Source: Celeribacter baekdonensis B30 (lineage in GTDB: Bacteria > Pseudomonadota > Alphaproteobacteria > Rhodobacterales > Rhodobacteraceae). Taken from it: a stretch of DNA of 64,000 nt. Numbering within the stretch: the first letter of the stretch is position 1; each line of letters begins with the position of its first letter. Of this stretch, positions 62,654-64,000 are shown piece after piece. A model generated the notes under the pieces. That model had not been told where the DNA came from. It made no database searches and worked only from the letters and a program-made list of their open reading frames with translations. A program made the position numbers and the translations under genes. The DNA is taken from positions 558,001-622,000 of the forward strand of contig NZ_AMRK01000001.1 in assembly GCF_000299875.1 (NCBI RefSeq). The letters run 5' to 3'.

Positions 62654-63505
62654 ATGCCCCAGTCTATCCTCAGTGCCGAACCAACCATTCGTCTTGCGGT
62701 CTTTCTGGGCGTTTTGGTGGCGATGGTGCTATGGGAAGTCGCCGCACCGCGCAGGCGGCGGGACATCCCGCGCGTCATCCGCTGGACCAACAACCTTGCG
62801 CTGGTGGTGGTCGACACGATCCTTCTGCGGCTCAGTTTCCCGATCCTCGCGGTTGGCCTTGCCGCGATGGCGCAGGATCGCGGTTGGGGGCTCTTGAACA
62901 ACGTCGATGTGCCTGTCTGGGTCTCGGTTGGTGTCTCGATGCTTCTGCTCGACTTGGCGATCTACCTCCAACATGTCATGTTCCATGCCGTCCTTGGACT
63001 TTGGCGGCTGCACCGGATGCACCATGCCGACCTGGATTTCGACGCGACGACGGGTCTGCGCTTTCACCCGGTGGAAATCCTGATTTCCATGGGGATCAAG
63101 CTGGCGGTGGTCGCCGCCCTTGGCCCGCCTGCCGTGGCGGTGCTGTTGTTCGAAGTGATCCTGAACGCAACGGCTCTGTTCAATCATGCCAATATCGACT
63201 TGCCGTGTCCGGTGGACAGGGTGCTGCGTCTTATCGTGGTGACGCCTGACATGCACCGCGTCCACCATTCCGTTGATCCGCGCGAGACCAACTCGAACTA
63301 TGGCTTCAGCCTGCCATGGTGGGACCGCCTGCTGGGCACCTATGTCGCGCAGCCCGCGAAAGGGCATGAAGAGATGAAGATCGGCATCGAGCAGTTCCGC
63401 ACGCGTCGCGACCTCTGGCTCGACCGGATGCTGATCCAGCCCGTCCGCGGCCCGGCTTCGGGCCCTGCGCTCGATCCACTCATCTCCGTGAAGGACGCTG
63501 AATGA
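62654..63505 (+). CDS. Sterol desaturase/fatty acid hydroxylase superfamily membrane protein
   Basis: The 284-residue product has the histidine clusters of the di-iron hydroxylase family: HVMFH, HRMHH and HRVHHSVDP, plus FNHANID. About four membrane helices are seen. It would hydroxylate or desaturate a lipid using O2; the substrate is unknown. The ATG at 62654 is preferred because GGAGG lies nine bases before it; a GTG at 62630 is upstream. Its stop overlaps the MFS pseudogene start (ATGA), so they were once an operon. Confidence 0.88.
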   Translation: MPQSILSAEPTIRLAVFLGVLVAMVLWEVAAPRRRRDIPRVIRWTNNLALVVVDTILLRLSFPILAVGLAAMAQDRGWGLLNNVDVPVWVSVGVSMLLLDLAIYLQHVMFHAVLGLWRLHRMHHADLDFDATTGLRFHPVEILISMGIKLAVVAALGPPAVAVLLFEVILNATALFNHANIDLPCPVDRVLRLIVVTPDMHRVHHSVDPRETNSNYGFSLPWWDRLLGTYVAQPAKGHEEMKIGIEQFRTRRDLWLDRMLIQPVRGPASGPALDPLISVKDAE

Positions 63506-63857
63506 CATATACCCATGGTATCTGCGAGAACCTGCGCCCGTCTCTGGAAAAGCTTTTGCAGGTGTTTTTCGTCGGCCTGACCATCGGCGTCCAACGCACT
63601 GTCATCCCGGCACTTGCCGAAACCGAATTCGGCGTTGTTCAGGGGTCAATCACCACGATCTTTGCCCTCGTCACATGGCGTAACCACACCCGTCCTGACG
63701 CGGCTCGGCGCTTGGCGTCTATCGTTTCTGGCGGGATTCTGGCTATGCCATCGGGGCGCTCGCCATGGGGCTGATTGTGGATGCGTCGGGGATGCTCGAA
63801 GCCGGGTTCTGGCTGATCATCGGGATGGAGGAAACCCATCCGCGCAAACGTCCCTGA
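63502..63857 (+). pseudogene. MFS transporter, internally deleted and frameshifted
   Basis: The first frame reads LLQVFFVGLTIGVQRTVIPA and GSITTIFAL, the first helix and loop of an MFS permease. Then, in another frame from about 63718, VYRFWRDSGYAIGALAMGLI, VDASGMLEAGFWLII and METHPRKRP-like text follow, which is the last helix and the end of the protein. Some 300 residues between are missing. It cannot transport. Confidence 0.7.
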
Positions 63858-63927
63858 TCGGTATCGCTACCGGAACCAGACCAAAGAACCCGCTCCCTAT
63901 TTTTAATCGGTTAAGAGGAGAAACCGG

Positions 63928-64000
63928 ATGAAGTTGCAGCACCTACTCTTGGCGACGACTGTCGCATTTGGCCTTAACGCGGCACCTGCCCTAGCACAGG
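63928..64000 (+). CDS. Start of an exported protein, cut by the window edge
   Basis: ATG at 63928 follows AAGAGGAG six bases upstream. The 24 visible residues (MKLQHLLLATTVAFGLNAAP then ALAQ) form a Sec signal peptide with an Ala-x-Ala cleavage site. The mature protein lies beyond the window, so its function cannot be told. Confidence 0.7.
   Translation, partial: MKLQHLLLATTVAFGLNAAPALAQ

Noticed and set aside
1-64000. CRISPR arrays, rRNA genes or a replication origin
   Set aside because: No regularly spaced direct repeats, no rRNA-like sequence and no dnaA or DnaA-box cluster were seen.

Overview
The window looks like a chromosomal stretch of a marine alphaproteobacterium of the Rhodobacteraceae (Roseobacter group). 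The evidence is the flagellar genes flaF, flbT and a DUF1217 gene beside a flagellin, the rpsT-enoyl-CoA hydratase-mutM // ubiE-ubiB arrangement, TTGAY-N4-RTCAA sites of the Fnr/FixK/Dnr type, and a RepC-like plasmid replication remnant. No rRNA genes and no CRISPR array were seen; there is one tRNA gene.

Layout. 1-16.7 kb: flagellar genes flgE (5' end outside the window), flgK, flgL, flgI, then a housekeeping block (rpsT, enoyl-CoA hydratase, mutM, ubiE, ubiB, a small-molecule kinase), then flgD and fliK on the minus strand and flgJ-like, flgN-like, flagellin, flaF, flbT and DUF1217 on the plus strand. 16.8-18.2 kb: a gene graveyard (universal-stress-protein fragment, frameshifted COG2187/COG0645-type kinase, deleted IS66 element). 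18.2-36.4 kb: an island apparently under an Fnr/Dnr-type regulator, with an SDR, PEP synthase, Zn alcohol dehydrogenase, an operon of AMP-forming acyl/acetate-CoA ligase + fused E1 alpha-beta + E2 + free acyl carrier protein, a flavodoxin, a P-type cation ATPase and a MacA/MacB-type efflux pump. Seven 14-bp palindromes, six exact and one near match, lie near its genes. PfkB, ZIP-transporter and RepC remnants are scattered in it, and an IS3 remnant follows.

36.8-42.9 kb: ordinary backbone with a DEAD-box helicase, ilvD, and a LacI-type regulator with a likely operator in front of it. 42.9-45.3 kb: tRNA-Arg(CCT) followed by a tyrosine-recombinase C-terminal remnant, a frameshifted TniQ-like transposition gene, and a DUF2235 remnant. 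45.5-54.7 kb: one tightly overlapping plus-strand operon: branched-chain-type ABC importer (binding protein, two ATPases, two permeases), alpha/beta hydrolase, TetR regulator, PaaG-like crotonase, acyl-CoA ligase and two hot-dog (MaoC-like) proteins. It reads as uptake and CoA activation of an unknown organic acid. It is bracketed by two diverged copies of a roughly 130-bp repeat with end-like motifs.

55.0-64.0 kb: TrkH/TrkA-type potassium uptake, a SulP anion transporter with a two-domain Usp protein, a Tat-exported multicopper oxidase with a small Cys-containing exported protein and an ArsR-rhodanese regulator, a sterol-desaturase-family protein, an MFS pseudogene, and the start of an exported protein cut by the window edge. 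Protein-family calls come from reading motifs only; no database search was possible.
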